Shown here piece after piece: positions 1 to 9,762 of a stretch of DNA of 45,750 bases; the stretch's first letter is position 1, and every line of letters starts with the position of its first letter. Position numbers and translations under genes: made by a program. The notes beneath the pieces are model-generated. The model saw nothing but the letters and a program-made list of their open reading frames with translations, searched no databases and was not told the origin of the DNA. Location of the stretch: contig SZWC01001185.1 of assembly GCA_023375785.1 (NCBI GenBank), forward strand, positions 140,878 through 186,627. Direction: 5' to 3'. Source of the DNA: Penium margaritaceum (Eukaryota > Streptophyta > Zygnematophyceae > Desmidiales > Peniaceae).

Positions 1-13
1 GGTTCCTCCTTAC

Positions 14-511
14 CTCACCCCCCTCCTCCTCCCACGGCCTCTCCGGCCCCTTTATTACCCTCAAAAACTCCCTCCTCTGCGCCTCAAACTCTTCCCTCTC
101 TCTCCTCAGGACCGCCTTCTCTCGCGCCTGCTGTTTCTTCTGCTGCATGCGCTTCCACTGCCACTTGGTAACTCCTCCGGGAAACGTCCGCGGGCCACCT
201 CCCCCGCGCACCTGCACCGCTGCCCCTCGCCCTCTCCCTCCCCATCCACCTCCCCCTCCTAGTCCGACCTCGTCCAGCACCGGAACGCGCGCGCGTCCTG
301 ACGGCATGTCCACGGGCGTGAGGATGCGGACGAGTCCTCGCGGAAACAAGGCCGTTTGCGCATGATGCGCGGGGGAGGTCCACATGGAGGCGCGCACGGG
401 CGCACGGACGGGGGCGTGCGAGGTGGAGGCGGAGATTGCCGTGGCCCCGCGCGGAGGGAGGCGGCCGATCCGCACTCCTCCCCATCGACATTGCCCCGCC
501 GCCTGTACCAT
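14..511 (-). CDS. Partial host gene: putative first coding exon, possibly plastid-targeted
   Basis: Reading the minus strand from the ATG at 511-509 gives 166 open codons, ending at GAG|GTAAGG (donor GT at 13-12), a near-consensus plant 5' splice site. An in-frame TAG at 535-533 lies just upstream, which makes this the first ATG of the frame. The frame stays open to the window edge. The N-terminal 60 residues are rich in Arg, Ala, Ser and Pro and poor in acidic residues, like a chloroplast or mitochondrial transit peptide. A Gly-rich stretch follows, then a basic, helix-prone segment (start TKWQWKRMQQKKQQ, later RREREEFEAQRREF, end IKGPERPWEEE). The tryptophans and the charged coiled-coil-like run look like a real protein, and the region is far richer in GC than the transposon block beside it. 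I do not recognise the family. It could still be a chance open frame in GC-rich DNA; organelle targeting is inference. Confidence 0.5.
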
Positions 512-1348
512 GACCTCCCGGCTGGCCAAGCGCTAATCTGCCGTTGCACTCATTCTGATTTTAAAGGCAGCCCTTCTGAAGGGTTTCCGCCCGACGCCCG
601 TTAAAGTTGGGGTTTGTTTTGGTGTCTCCGCAGGGGACTGCGACCTCGTAGTGAACTGCGGATTGACTGCATTAGGACGCCCTTTCGACGACCGTTACTC
701 TGAAGGAACACGGACGGCCCCACCGCAGTAAACGTGCCAGCGTCGGACGACGATCTCGGTTGTAGTTGAGGCATCTGTCCGCATACAACAACGTAAACCG
801 GACTGCGACTTCCTCCGTCAAAGCTCATTGAGACTGTGGCCTCCGTTGAGGAGAAAAAACCAACCTTAAACACTCTTATCAGAGCAATTGTTCCTCGTGA
901 CCACCTGACGCTTCCGCTTCTCCCTCAACCTACCCACATTTCTAGGCCTTATCACACAGCTAAGTCCTACCGGCCCACCCTTTAGACAACCACTTTTTGG
1001 GCTTTCCCCACAGTCGCAACCAAGTCTTCGGCCCCGCTCACGTTCTCCGCACATTTTTTACGATTTATGACAAATTTTCGTTCCGCTTGGGTAGTTGCCA
1101 ACAACCCAACGCCTCCACGGCTCCATGTTTCCATAGATCCTCCGGCTATAGTGTTAAGAGACTTGGTACTCTAGAAGGAGGCTAGTCGCACGAGTGGAGT
1201 GAATGTCGCACTGGCAGGAGCACTGTCGCGCTTGCATAGTTTCGGGCACGATGGCTGCTGTTAAGCTTGCTCGGATGCAACAGACCAGTGCATTGTATTG
1301 CCAGACCCGCACAGGGGCAACGAAGCCCGCACGAGGAGCAAAGAAAAG
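512..1348. other. Upstream flank of the left-edge gene; no recognisable gene
   Basis: This stretch lies between the putative first exon and the copia-1 fragment. Short open frames occur on both strands, but none shows a domain, motif or codon pattern I recognise. If the exon is real, the promoter and 5' leader should lie here, read on the minus strand. I see no clear TATA box. The sequence just before 1349 does not resemble the copia leader or gag N terminus seen in copia-2, so the copia-1 boundary is abrupt. Confidence 0.4.
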
Positions 1349-2076
1349 ATGGTGCTGATGGAGAAGGGACTCTGGAGCCATGTGAGTGAGGCTGACTCTG
1401 TTGAATCCTCCATCTCCGCTACCGAGGCCCATATCCATCGTTAGAAGCGGAACCACGCCCTTGCCACCATCTACCTCCACCTCGCCGAACAGCAACAACT
1501 CCATGTCCATGGCATCCTCACCCAAGAAGAGGTTTGGAACAAGCTTGAGACCACCTATTCTTCCAAGTCAATCTTCATAAACATGAAGCAGCATCGTTGT
1601 TTTCACACCATGAAGATGGATGAGTCGGGCTCCATGATGGATTCTCTCAACATGGTGAAAGTTTTGGCTGACCTACTTGCCACAATTGAGACCACTTTCA
1701 AGGAACATGTTCTCAAGCTGACCATCCTTCTTGGCCTTCCTAACAACTACACTCATCTCTTTGTTTTCTTGGACTAGCATGACGACAAGCTCTCATTCGA
1801 TGACGCGGAAAAGAGCCTACTCTTTGAGGAGGAGCACCACAAGGAGGGAGAAGAGGAAGTGGACTAGACGTAGCCCTCATCGGCAACATGATTCACGGGA
1901 TGAACCTGTATAAACCAATGATAGCAGAGGTGGAGGACAAAGAAGGGCAAGTGCCACTACTACAGGAAGCCATGCCATTGGATACGCAAATGCTGGAAGA
2001 AGAAGGTGGACCTTGGGATTGGGGTGGACGCGGAGAAATAGTTTGACGACTCCGCCAACGCCGTTGATCAAAAGAG
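1349..2076 (+). pseudogene. copia-1 gag remnant
   Basis: The translation follows the copia-2 gag closely: MVLMEKGLW, LATIYLHLAEQQQL, VHGILTQEEVWNKLETTY, MKMDESGSMMDSLNMVK, DDKLSFDDAEKSLLFEEE. This is the UBN2-type copia gag, which would form the particle and package RNA. Stops interrupt it, for example near 1443 and at 1775-1777. The zinc-knuckle region near 1940-2010 is only partly recognisable. The stretch ends at a position equivalent to the gag-protease border of copia-2, where this copy has a CAA codon instead of a stop. Confidence 0.85.
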
Positions 2077-2083
2077 TGGATTC

Positions 2084-2616
2084 ATGAGCACCATTTGGGT
2101 CTTGCACATCTCTGCCAAGAGTGTCGTATTCTTTATCATCAACTCGCGAGTTACTCGGCACAAGACTCGTCGCCGAGAGTTGTATGTTGTGTACACCGCT
2201 ATTGAGCCTCGTTGTATATACATCGGTGAAAACTATGTGCGGATGGCAATGGGAGGAAGTGAGATTTTCTTTCGTGCTTCTGCCCAGGAGAAGTACTTGG
2301 AACGTTGTGTGGAGGAGATGCTCCATGTACCAGAGCAGGCAGCCAACCTCCTCTTTTTTTCCTCTCTCATCCCCCAAGGCTTGTAGGTCCACTTTGAGAA
2401 TGGTACTTGCGCCATCTCACCATGTGCGGGCCAGGTGCTTGCAAAGGCAGAGGAAAAAATGGCCTCTACTGTCTTTTTATGGCATCGGAGAAGGGAGGTG
2501 CCTCGGCAGTAATTGCGAGCATGGGAGAAGACGACATCGAACTGTGGCATCGCCAGCTTCGACATCTCGATTTCGGTCAAATCATCTCCGTACAAGTGAT
2601 AGTGTGTAGCCTTTAA
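2084..2616 (+). pseudogene. copia-1 protease and GAG-pre-integrase remnant
   Basis: The protease active-site segment reads FFIINSRVTRH, where copia proteases normally have Asp-Ser-Gly. The catalytic Asp is Asn (AAC, 2141-2143) and the Gly is Arg (CGA, 2147-2149), so the enzyme would be dead. The segment continues colinear with copia-2 (VVYTAIEPRCIYIGENYV, then EMLHVPEQAANLL). After a stop and a frame wobble, the pre-integrase LWHRQLRHLDFGQIIS motif appears near 2540-2590. Confidence 0.8.
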
Positions 2617-2639
2617 CTGAAGGAGGTGAAGCTACTGGT

Positions 2640-3388
2640 GCGTCCGCCTGTAACAGCTACATCGAAGGGAAGCAAGCCCGCTCTCCATGCTTTACGGAGG
2701 GGAAGGCAACAACTGAGCTTCTCTCTCTCGTGGACACTAACGTGTGTGGTCCCATGAATTCATAATCCTTGAATGGCAAGCTGTACTTTCTCACGCTCAT
2801 TGATGTCAAGTCGTGGAAAACGTGGTGTTGCTTCTAGTCGGGAAAGATGAGTGTTTTGATGCATACAAGGCATGGTTGGCTACTGCACAGAATGAGAGTG
2901 GTAGGCATTTGAAGGTGCTTTGCACAGATGACGAAGGCGAGGACCCCTCTTATGACTTCCACGACTTCCTCAAGAACTATGGGATCCAGCACGAGGTGAA
3001 ACCACCCGTAACATCACAAGTGAATGGCGTGACTGAGCATGCCTATTACACACTCATGGAGCATAACCGTAGCATGCTCAAGGCTGCCAAGCTCTCACCA
3101 ATATTCTGGGTGGAGATAGTCAATAGTATCATGTACCTGAAAAAGTAGAGCAAAACACGTGGTGTGGCATTGATGACGCTAGAGAAGGCGTGGACGGGAT
3201 GCAAGAAAATGATCACTCACCTAAAGGTGGTTGGGTGCCGCGCATTTGTCCATGTGCTCGTCGGTGACTACAACAAGCTAGATGACAAGGATGCAAAGGT
3301 TGCCTTCCTCCGCTACGACACCATAGGATACTGGTTGTACAGCCTCATCGCACATAACATTGCCCGCAGCTATGATGTGGTGTTTTAG
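2640..3388 (+). pseudogene. copia-1 integrase remnant
   Basis: Integrase core motifs remain: YFLTLIDVKSWKTW near 2785-2825 (first Asp), KVLCTDDEGED near 2915 (second Asp), and VNGVTEHAYYTLMEHNRSML near 3020-3085 (Glu). The next segment (LEKAWTGCKKMITHLKVVGCRAFVHV, 3180-3255) is the usual copia region after the core. In-frame stops occur near 2763 and at 3146-3148. Here the codon equivalent to the 8935-8937 stop of copia-2 still reads Glu, which shows what copia-2 lost. Confidence 0.82.
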
Positions 3389-3422
3389 GAGGACATGAAC
3401 AATTGGATATGGAACCCAATGG

Positions 3423-4500
3423 ATGCACTTACTGACTCTTGAGCCAATGGGAGCCAAAGAGCTTGCATCTGAAGAGGAGCGAGAGAAAGGTAATGGTAAT
3501 AGGGCAGCAGAGGGAGCTGAGGAGGGAAAGCAGTCGGCAACCAAGGCAGACACGGAGCAGCTGAGAAAGCAACAACAGCTGCCACGGAGGTCTACACACC
3601 TCAATCATGGTGTATATGGTCATGTGGAGCCGCTGTGGCAATCAGAGGGCCTCACAAGAAAAAAGAGGTCGCTGGAGGAGCTGTTGAATATGTACACTTT
3701 TTCATCTTTACTGGATTCTTCTGACCTTGAGCTCCTCTTCCTCATGGGTATTGACAACCCAACGGCATTCAACAAAGCCATGCGCTGTGACCATGTAGCA
3801 GATTGGTGTGTCACAGTAGATGAGGAGTACAAGGCACTCATGAAGAATGATACCTAGAGTCTCAAGAAAGCTCCACATGGTAGTTGGGTAATTGGCTATA
3901 GGTGGATCTTCCGGTGCAAGCGCAGTGCCGATGATAAGGTGCTTAGGTACAAAGCAAGACTGGTTGCAGAGGGGTATGCGCAGCCTCAGGGTGTGGATTA
4001 CAAGGAGACGGTTGTGCAAAGCTCGTACAAAGCATTGCAAAGCTTCCATCCATGCAATCCTTGCTCTTCCCCTTGCCATGGATTGGGAGGTGCACCAGCT
4101 CAATGTGACGTGTGCATTTCTGAATGGTGACCTTGAGGAGGATGTGTACATGGAGCAACCGGAGGGGTACGTGGTGGAAGGAAAAGAAAATCATGTCTGC
4201 AAGCTTGTAAAGACACTCTACGGCTCAAAGCAAGCGCCACATGCATTGTACCACAAGATTGATGAGTAGTTGGCTGGCCTTGGTCTTTTGGACAACAAGG
4301 CACGTCATGCGGTCTATGGGTGCACACAGGACGCAAGCTAGGTCATCATCCTGCTCTCTATTGATGGCTTGCTTATTGCCTCTGACTCAAAGTCTCTCCT
4401 CAAAGATTCAAAGGATTCCCTTGCAGTGAGGTTTGTCATGAAGGACATGTGAGAGCTGAGGTACTACCTATGTCTCTAGGTGAAGTGTGATCGGCATCAA
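3423..4500 (+). pseudogene. copia-1 linker and truncated reverse transcriptase remnant
   Basis: A low-complexity acidic linker (3430-3590) and an ELLFLMGIDNP segment are followed by RT motifs: YKARLVAEGYAQPQGVDYKE (3950-4005), CAFLNGDLEEDVYMEQPEGY (4110-4170) and CKLVKTLYGSKQAP (4198-4235). The catalytic box that is YVDD in copia-2 reads SIDG here (near 4360), so the polymerase is dead. At least two frame changes and several stops occur. The match to the family ends at about 4505. Confidence 0.85.
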
Positions 4501-4505
4501 TGCCC

Positions 4506-4859
4506 GGGCCAAACATGCTTCCACTCACTCAAATGCACACCGTTTACGTCTTGTGATTAATTCATGATCGCAAAGTGCCGGTCGCATCGAGCACAGGACC
4601 ACCTTGCGTGGTCAGTCGTTAGATTGTGACAGGCAATATGACAACTACCGAGATCCTAAAGACAAACGCTCAAACTTCGCGATTCGAAGTTCGAGAATTC
4701 GAAGGATAATTGGACCACTTGGACTTGAACCAAAGGAGAAACCAAGTAACATGTGATTTATCCGCGACAATGATGGTTCACCAACCAATTCATTCAAAAA
4801 GGCCATTTATTAGGTAAAAGTAAGAAGCATTTAGTTAAGTTTGTGAATAAAAGTGAGGG
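4506..4859. other. Junction between copia-1 and gypsy A; unassigned
   Basis: No domain can be assigned. The stretch holds a cluster of TTCGAA/TTCGAG words near 4677-4703 and short broken frames. It may be decayed 5' gypsy A (gag) sequence, because recognisable gypsy A begins directly afterwards, but no clear similarity to the gag of gypsy B is visible. No 5' LTR of gypsy A is seen here. Confidence 0.4.
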
Positions 4860-4865
4860 AAAGTA

Positions 4866-5822
4866 TGGAATGTGCCATGGCGATTCAAGCAAATGCCCTC
4901 AATTCGGTGAGTTCAATCATGTTTGTGGTACCTTTCTTCAATGATTTCAATCCACTAACATTCAAATACTAGAAGGTGCCAGCTGAAGTCACACGTGCTT
5001 ACAAGGTGTGGATTCAAATTGGTGAATCATGGGAGTTGCGGTGGCCGCTCTAAAGATTCCGTGTTTACCATGAACTCAGCTTGCCATCATTAAGCCTGTT
5101 CACTCGGGAGAGTGGAGGTAACATGACAATGTAGTTCAAAGCATACAGAGTTGGTGCTCCCCTGAATGTACAAGCTGACACTGGAGGAGATGAATCCTTT
5201 GTTAGTCTTGGCTTTACTCGACAGGTGAGCCTAAAGTACGAGTCATCAAACAACACAGTTATCATCAGTAACAAGTGTACGATACCCATGATCGATATCA
5301 GTAAGCTAGTTTTTTGCATTGAAGGGTACACACGAAGTGTCAGATTGAAGAAACTCAACCTTCTTGACTTTTTTCGACATGGTGCTAGGTGAAACTTGGC
5401 TTTGTAAAAAAAAGGCTCTCATGTGCTGTGAATCATAACGCTTGATCCTTCAAAAGGGACAACATCGATTTACGTTGACTCCAAGTACAGAACGGCCAGC
5501 AATGCAACAAAAAATCCATGCCTACTTGTCTCCGATGTCGGTCAATAAACGTACTTGACAAGGTTATCTTTACTTCTTTGCTCAGCTATAGAAAGTGGAA
5601 GATGACGTGAAGGAAGTTACACCACAGGAGATGAAATCTCTATTGGAGAAGTTCTTGGATGTATTCAAAGTCCACCGGCCGGGCTTCCACCAGAACAGCA
5701 CATGGGTCACAAGATTCTATTACAACTAGAGGCGACTCCACCATTTAGACCCATGTATTTCCTTAGTCCAGGAGAAAGGCAAGAGAGGCCAAACACCAAA
5801 TCAAAGAGTAAAAGGCAAAAGG
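4866..5822 (+). pseudogene. gypsy A pol part 1: protease and start of RT
   Basis: Alignable to gypsy B from IQANALNSVSSIMFVVP onward, then TRAYKVWIQIGESWELRWP near 5000-5050 and SGGNMTM near 5115-5135. The protease motif is intact: ADTGGDESF, with Asp codon GAC at 5177-5179. A lineage-specific block (FFSLGFTRQ…) follows. The RT fingers begin near 5665 ([15 protein letters not shown], then PPFRPMYFLSPGERQ). The frame is cut by many stops and ends at the copia-2 target site (AAAGG, 5818-5822). Confidence 0.85.
5818..5822. repeat. Left target-site duplication of copia-2 (AAAGG)
   Basis: The five bases AAAGG directly precede the left LTR. The same five bases directly follow the right LTR at 11329-11333. 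Five-base duplications are standard for copia integrase. Removing one copy together with the element restores continuity of the gypsy A RT reading (KGW motif), which independently supports the boundary. Confidence 0.93.
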
Positions 5823-6470
5823 TGATGGAAACTTGGCAGCCCTCAAGGAGGTGATCAGGCTCGCGAAGAGCCGCCTAGGCAGGACCAACTGTTTGTGAGA
5901 GGGAGTTGCAAATTGCACAGACAGAAATTACGGGAGCGAATGTAGGTCTGCAGAGAACGCGAATGTCTAAATCAACTCTTGAGTGAGAAATTAAATTAGC
6001 ACAGCTTTCTAACAAGCCTAAGTACGCCTCATTTGGCACATGGAGCTGGAAGAACCACTCTGTCAAAGTTCACCTCCTAGCACACTCCTAGCCTAGCGGG
6101 ATGAGCGGCAGTCACACTCTCACACAAGAGAATTACCATCCCTGCCATGTGCACAACCAATAATCTTGGTGGGGACCTTCCTTGAAGCTCCCTGAAGGTC
6201 CTCCTGCCGCCTTCCTACCCTGAAGGCCGCTCCAAACCTCCTTGGCCAATAATTGTGGCCGTCATTGGTGCTGGTAGTGCAGGAGCCATCACTTGAACCG
6301 GAACCATCGCCACCAAACCTTGAAAATCCATATCTCCCTCAAACAGACTCCGAATCGAGTTCCGTAAAGTGCTACAGAACCAGCAAAATATCCTCTATTC
6401 ACTTTTGTGACCTGATTATTTTTATCAAGCAACCCACTTTGGTCACTTTTTGGGCACCCCATATCCAATA
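5823..6470 (-). repeat. copia-2 3' LTR (648 bp)
   Basis: Direct repeat of 10681-11328, the same length to the base and about 95 percent identical by eye. On the element strand it starts TATTGGATATGG (the canonical TG has become TA) and ends GTTTCCATCA. The TATAAA present in the 5' LTR is changed to a TAGGAA-like sequence here (near 6212-6218), so this copy has lost its obvious core promoter. Confidence 0.95.
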
Positions 6471-6482
6471 TTCTCCCACTTT
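6471..6482 (-). other. copia-2 polypurine tract
   Basis: On the element strand the sequence AAGTGGGAGAA lies immediately against the start of the 3' LTR. This is the position and composition expected of the RNase H-resistant primer for plus-strand DNA synthesis. Gypsy A and B have a similar AGTGGGGAGGA tract at the same relative place. Confidence 0.88.
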
Positions 6483-6495
6483 GCGAGAATAAAAA

Positions 6496-6714
6496 TCACA
6501 CAAGTCCACACTGTCCCCTCAGCTGCTGAAAGCGGTGTGCTACCAGCGGCTTGGTCAGGAAGTCTGCCAGCATTGTGCTTGAAGGGCAGAACTTGATTTG
6601 CACCACCTTCTTTGCCACGAGTTCGCAGATGAAGTGATATCGCAAGTCAATGTGCTTGGTGCGGGCGTGAAACTCTGCGTTCTTGGTTAGAGCAATGGCG
6701 CTCATGTTGTCACA
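6496..6714 (-). pseudogene. copia-2 RNase H C-terminal part, after a stop
   Basis: Same frame as the 735-codon pol segment, separated from it only by the TAA at 6715-6717. It reads CDNMSAIALTKNAEFHARTK, then HIDLRYHFICELV and ADFLTKPL, the conserved end of copia RNase H, and terminates naturally at 6496-6498 a few bases from the PPT. The stop falls where related elements have an aromatic residue before CDN, so it removes a conserved RNase H segment. Confidence 0.92.
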
Positions 6715-8922
6715 TTAGATTGTAGTTGCTGTGGTTTGCTGCTGTCCAAGGCTTTCCAGGAGCTCACGCAGCCACACGGCTTCCTGTGCTGCTTCACTCA
6801 AGGCGATGTACTCAGCTTCGGTGGAGGAGAGGGCGACGCACTCTTGCTTCTTGCTCCTCCAACTGATTGCACCTCCCCCGAGTACAAACACGAACCCACT
6901 AGTCGACCTCCTAGTTTCTAGGTCACCTCCCCAATCTGCGTCACTGTAGCCGATGAGGATGGGGCTGTTATTGCCATTGAAGGTGAGGCAAAGGCTGCTG
7001 CTACTGTCGAGGTAGCGCAGCACACGCTTAACCGCCTCCCAATGCGGCATGCCCGGATTCGCGCAAAACTTGCTGAGCACTCCCACTGCTTGGCTGATGT
7101 CGAGACACGTGCCGACTGCAGCGTACATGAGGCTCCCAACTGCTGCTTGGTACGGCACTGCTTCCATGCGGCTGCTCTCTTGCATGCCGCGGGGAGTCTG
7201 CGTCATGCTCAGCTTCGCTCCCAGTTCGAGTGGTGTCGCTGCTTTGCGCGCTCCTGCCATGTTGAAGCGCTTGACGATGTCGCTCACGTACGTGCTCTGC
7301 GTCAACTCCAAAGTCTGCTGCTGCCGGTCGCGCTTGACCTGAAGGCCAAGGTGGTAACTGAGCTCTCCCATGTCTTTCATGTCGAACCTGGCAGCAAGGG
7401 ACTGCTTCACATCGTCCAAAAGAGACTTGGAGTCAGATACAATGAGCAGATCATCAACATAGAGAAAGATGATGATCTGGTTTGCCTCTTGTGTGCGCCC
7501 ATAGACAGCATGGTCTGCTTCACTGCGCACAAAGCCAAGGCCAGCTAGCTGCTCATCCATCTTGTGGTACCATGCTCTCGGGGCTTGCTTCAGGCCGTAG
7601 AGGGCCTTCACAAGCTTGCACACCAAACCTTCCTTCCCTTCCACGACATACCCCTCCGGCTGCTCCATGTGCATATCCTCCTCAAGGTCACCATTCAGAA
7701 ATGCACATGTCACATCCATTTGGTGCACCTCCCAGTCCATAGCAGCAGCAAGAGTGAGGATCGCTCGGATGGATGGGAACTTTGCGACAGGTGCAAATGT
7801 CTCATTGTAATCCACACCCTCAGTCTGTGCATACCCCTTTGCAACCAGCCGTGCTTTGTACCTGAGAATCTTACCATCCGCACCACGCTTGCGCCTGAAG
7901 ATCCACCGGCATCCGATCACCCGGCTGCCGCGTGGAGCCTCCTCGAGAGTCCAGGTGTCGTTCTTCATGAGCGCATCATACTTCTCATCTGCTGCGCCAC
8001 GCCAATCTGCCGCCTCAACACTGTGCATGGCTTCAGCAAATGTGGCTGGGTCATCAGTGACTGTGAGGAAGAGAAGCTCGAGATCGGACGACTCTGTTGG
8101 TCGTGGAACGGTGCACAAGTTCACCAGCTCCTCCAGCGGCCTCTGTTTGTTTGCAAGGCGCTCGGATCGCCTCAGTGGCTCCCCACTATCCTTTGCACCT
8201 TTGTTGAGGCATGCGGACCGTCGTGGCAGCTGCTCTGCGTTGCTTTGCTGCTCCTCCTCATCAGATTCTGCTTCCAGATCCTTCTCCTTCTCAGCTCCCT
8301 CCACCTCCTTGTCGTTGCTGCTGTCACCGCCATCTTCCGCACCGCCCTCTTTTGCAATCGGTACTTCTCCCACTTCTGGTACAAGTGCGGAAGCAAGCGG
8401 AACTGCCGACATAGGGCTCCAAGTCCAGCCCTTCAAGTCCTCTTGAAAGACGACGTCACGGCTGTGGATGATCTTGCGGGCAACAAGGTTGTAGAAGCGG
8501 TATCCCATGGTGTCATAGCCGAGGAAGGCGGCCTTCACCGACTTTGCATCCAGCTTGTTACGGCTGCCGGTAGGCACGTGCAGGAATGCGCCACACCCGA
8601 AGACTTTCAGGTGCGTCACTGTTGGCTTGCGTCCCGTCCACGCCTCCTCCGGTGTCATCAACGGCCCAGCGCGCGTGGGACCCTGGATTTTCAAGTACAC
8701 GGTAGTGTTGACCGCTTCCACCCAGAAGGTTGGTGAGAGCTCCGCGTCTTGGAGCATGCTGCGAACACGCTCCATGAGTGTGCGGTTTGCATGTTCAGCC
8801 ACGCCGTTCAGCTGCGGTGTTCCAGGTGGGGTGACCTCGTGCTTGATCCCGCGACGCTTGAGGTAAGTGCGGAAGTCGTTCGAAAGGTACTCTCCTCCAC
8901 CATCGGTGTGAAGCACCTTCAA
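6715..8922 (-). pseudogene. copia-2 pol: integrase C-terminal half, reverse transcriptase, most of RNase H
   Basis: This is the longest open stretch in the window (735 codons). Residues 1-60 carry the second integrase Asp (LHTDGGGEY) and the Glu region (NGVAEHANRTLMERVRSML). About 60-165 is the region after the core (EEAWTGRKPTVTHLKVFGC). An acidic, low-complexity linker follows (about 190-245). RT spans about 320-570, with YKARLVAKGYAQTEGVDYNE, CAFLNGDLEEDMHMEQPEGY and the intact catalytic YVDD at residues 488-491 (7461-7450). RNase H begins near 640 (GYSDADWGGDLETRRSTSGF, SSTEAEYIALSEAA). All visible RT catalytic residues are intact. It is a segment of the polyprotein frame, not a separate gene; the first Met is only the first one after the 8935-8937 stop. 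Confidence 0.95.
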
Positions 8923-9132
8923 CCGCCTGCCACTCTAATTCTGTGCAGCAGCAATCCACACCTTGAAAGCATCAAAGCACTCATCCTTTCAAGCCAAGAA
9001 GGACACCCACGTCTTCCTCGACTTGTCATCAATTAACGTGACAAAGTACAACTTGCCGGACAAGGACCGTGATGGCATGGGACCGCACAAATTAGAGTGA
9101 ACGATTGAGAGAAGCTTAGCAGCCCCCTTCCC
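8923..9132 (-). pseudogene. copia-2 integrase core segment with two internal stops
   Basis: Same frame as the flanking pol segments. It reads GKLYFVTLIDDKSRKTWVSF, containing the first catalytic Asp of the DDE triad, and KDECFDAFKVW. It is interrupted by TGA at 8989-8991 and TAG at 8935-8937, and preceded by TAA at 9133-9135. Copia-1 has Glu codons at the positions of the TAA and the TAG and Gly at the TGA, so these are secondary nonsense mutations that destroy integrase. Confidence 0.92.
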
Positions 9133-9762
9133 TTACACCGTGAAAGGAGCGCGGGCTTGCTTTCCTTCAACGCAGCTCTCACAAGCCGATGCACCTGGCT
9201 GCTTCGCCCCCTTGAGCTCCAGGCCGCGGACCATCTGCTGCATGGAGATGATGGCGCCAAAGCCGAGGTGACCGAGCCGGCGGTGCCACAGGCCGATGTC
9301 GTGTTTTCCCTCTCTCGCCGCCAACGCTGAGTCGGCTTCCTTCTCCGACGCCACGTAGAGGCAGTAAAGACCACCCTCCTTGTTCGCTTTTGCAAGCACA
9401 CGGCCTGCACGGGCAGAGATGGTGCAGCCACCATTCTCAAAGCAAACCTGTATGCCTTCGGAGATGAGAGATGAGACAGAGAGAAGGTTAGCTGCCAGCC
9501 CCGGAACATGGAGCACCCCCTTCACACGACGTTCCACATGCTTACCCTCAACAGAAGCACAAAACACAATCTCACCCTCCCCAACCGCCATTTGCACATG
9601 GTTATCCCCCATGTACACCCGACGAGGCTCGATGACGGTGTAAACGACGAACCGCTCCCGGCGACATGTCATGTGCCGCGTGGCTCTCGAGTCAATGATC
9701 CAGAATAGGGCGGTGTTGTCGGAGATGTGCAGGACCCGGATGGTTGTAACGAATCCACTCTC
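9133..9762 (-). pseudogene. copia-2 protease and GAG-pre-integrase domain
   Basis: Read-through of the gag stop gives ESGFVTTIRVLHISDNTALF and then FWIIDSRATRHMT, the copia aspartic protease motif. Gly of Asp-Ser-Gly is Arg (AGA, 9685-9687). The segment continues with VYTVIEPRRVYMGDNHVQMA and VKGVLHVPGLAANLLSVSSL. The pre-integrase zinc-binding region follows (IGLWHRRLGHLGFGAI near 9280-9235, CESCVEGKQARAPF near 9180-9140). The first Met lies at 9672, but in the intact element this part is made as gag-pol. Confidence 0.92.

Larger units (their letters stand above)
1349..4505 (+). mobile_element. copia-1: truncated, decayed Ty1/copia retrotransposon
   Basis: Protein-level similarity to copia-2 runs continuously from mid-gag (MVLMEKGLW at 1349) through protease, integrase and reverse transcriptase, and ends near 4505 inside RT (…KDM, then a stop, then ELRYYL). 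Both ends are missing: about 35 N-terminal gag residues and the 5' LTR on one side, and the RT tail, RNase H and 3' LTR on the other. It is the same family as copia-2 but in the opposite orientation and much older. One frame holds from 1349 to about 3390 with several stops; the frame then changes near 3400 and again near 4040. It cannot move on its own. Confidence 0.9.

Noticed and set aside
4677..4703. TTCGAA-rich cluster as a tRNA T-arm or regulatory site
   Set aside because: No cloverleaf can be formed around it, and no other tRNA feature is near.
7564..8736. 390-codon plus-strand open frame
   Set aside because: It is antisense to the well-supported copia-2 pol and has no domain of its own.
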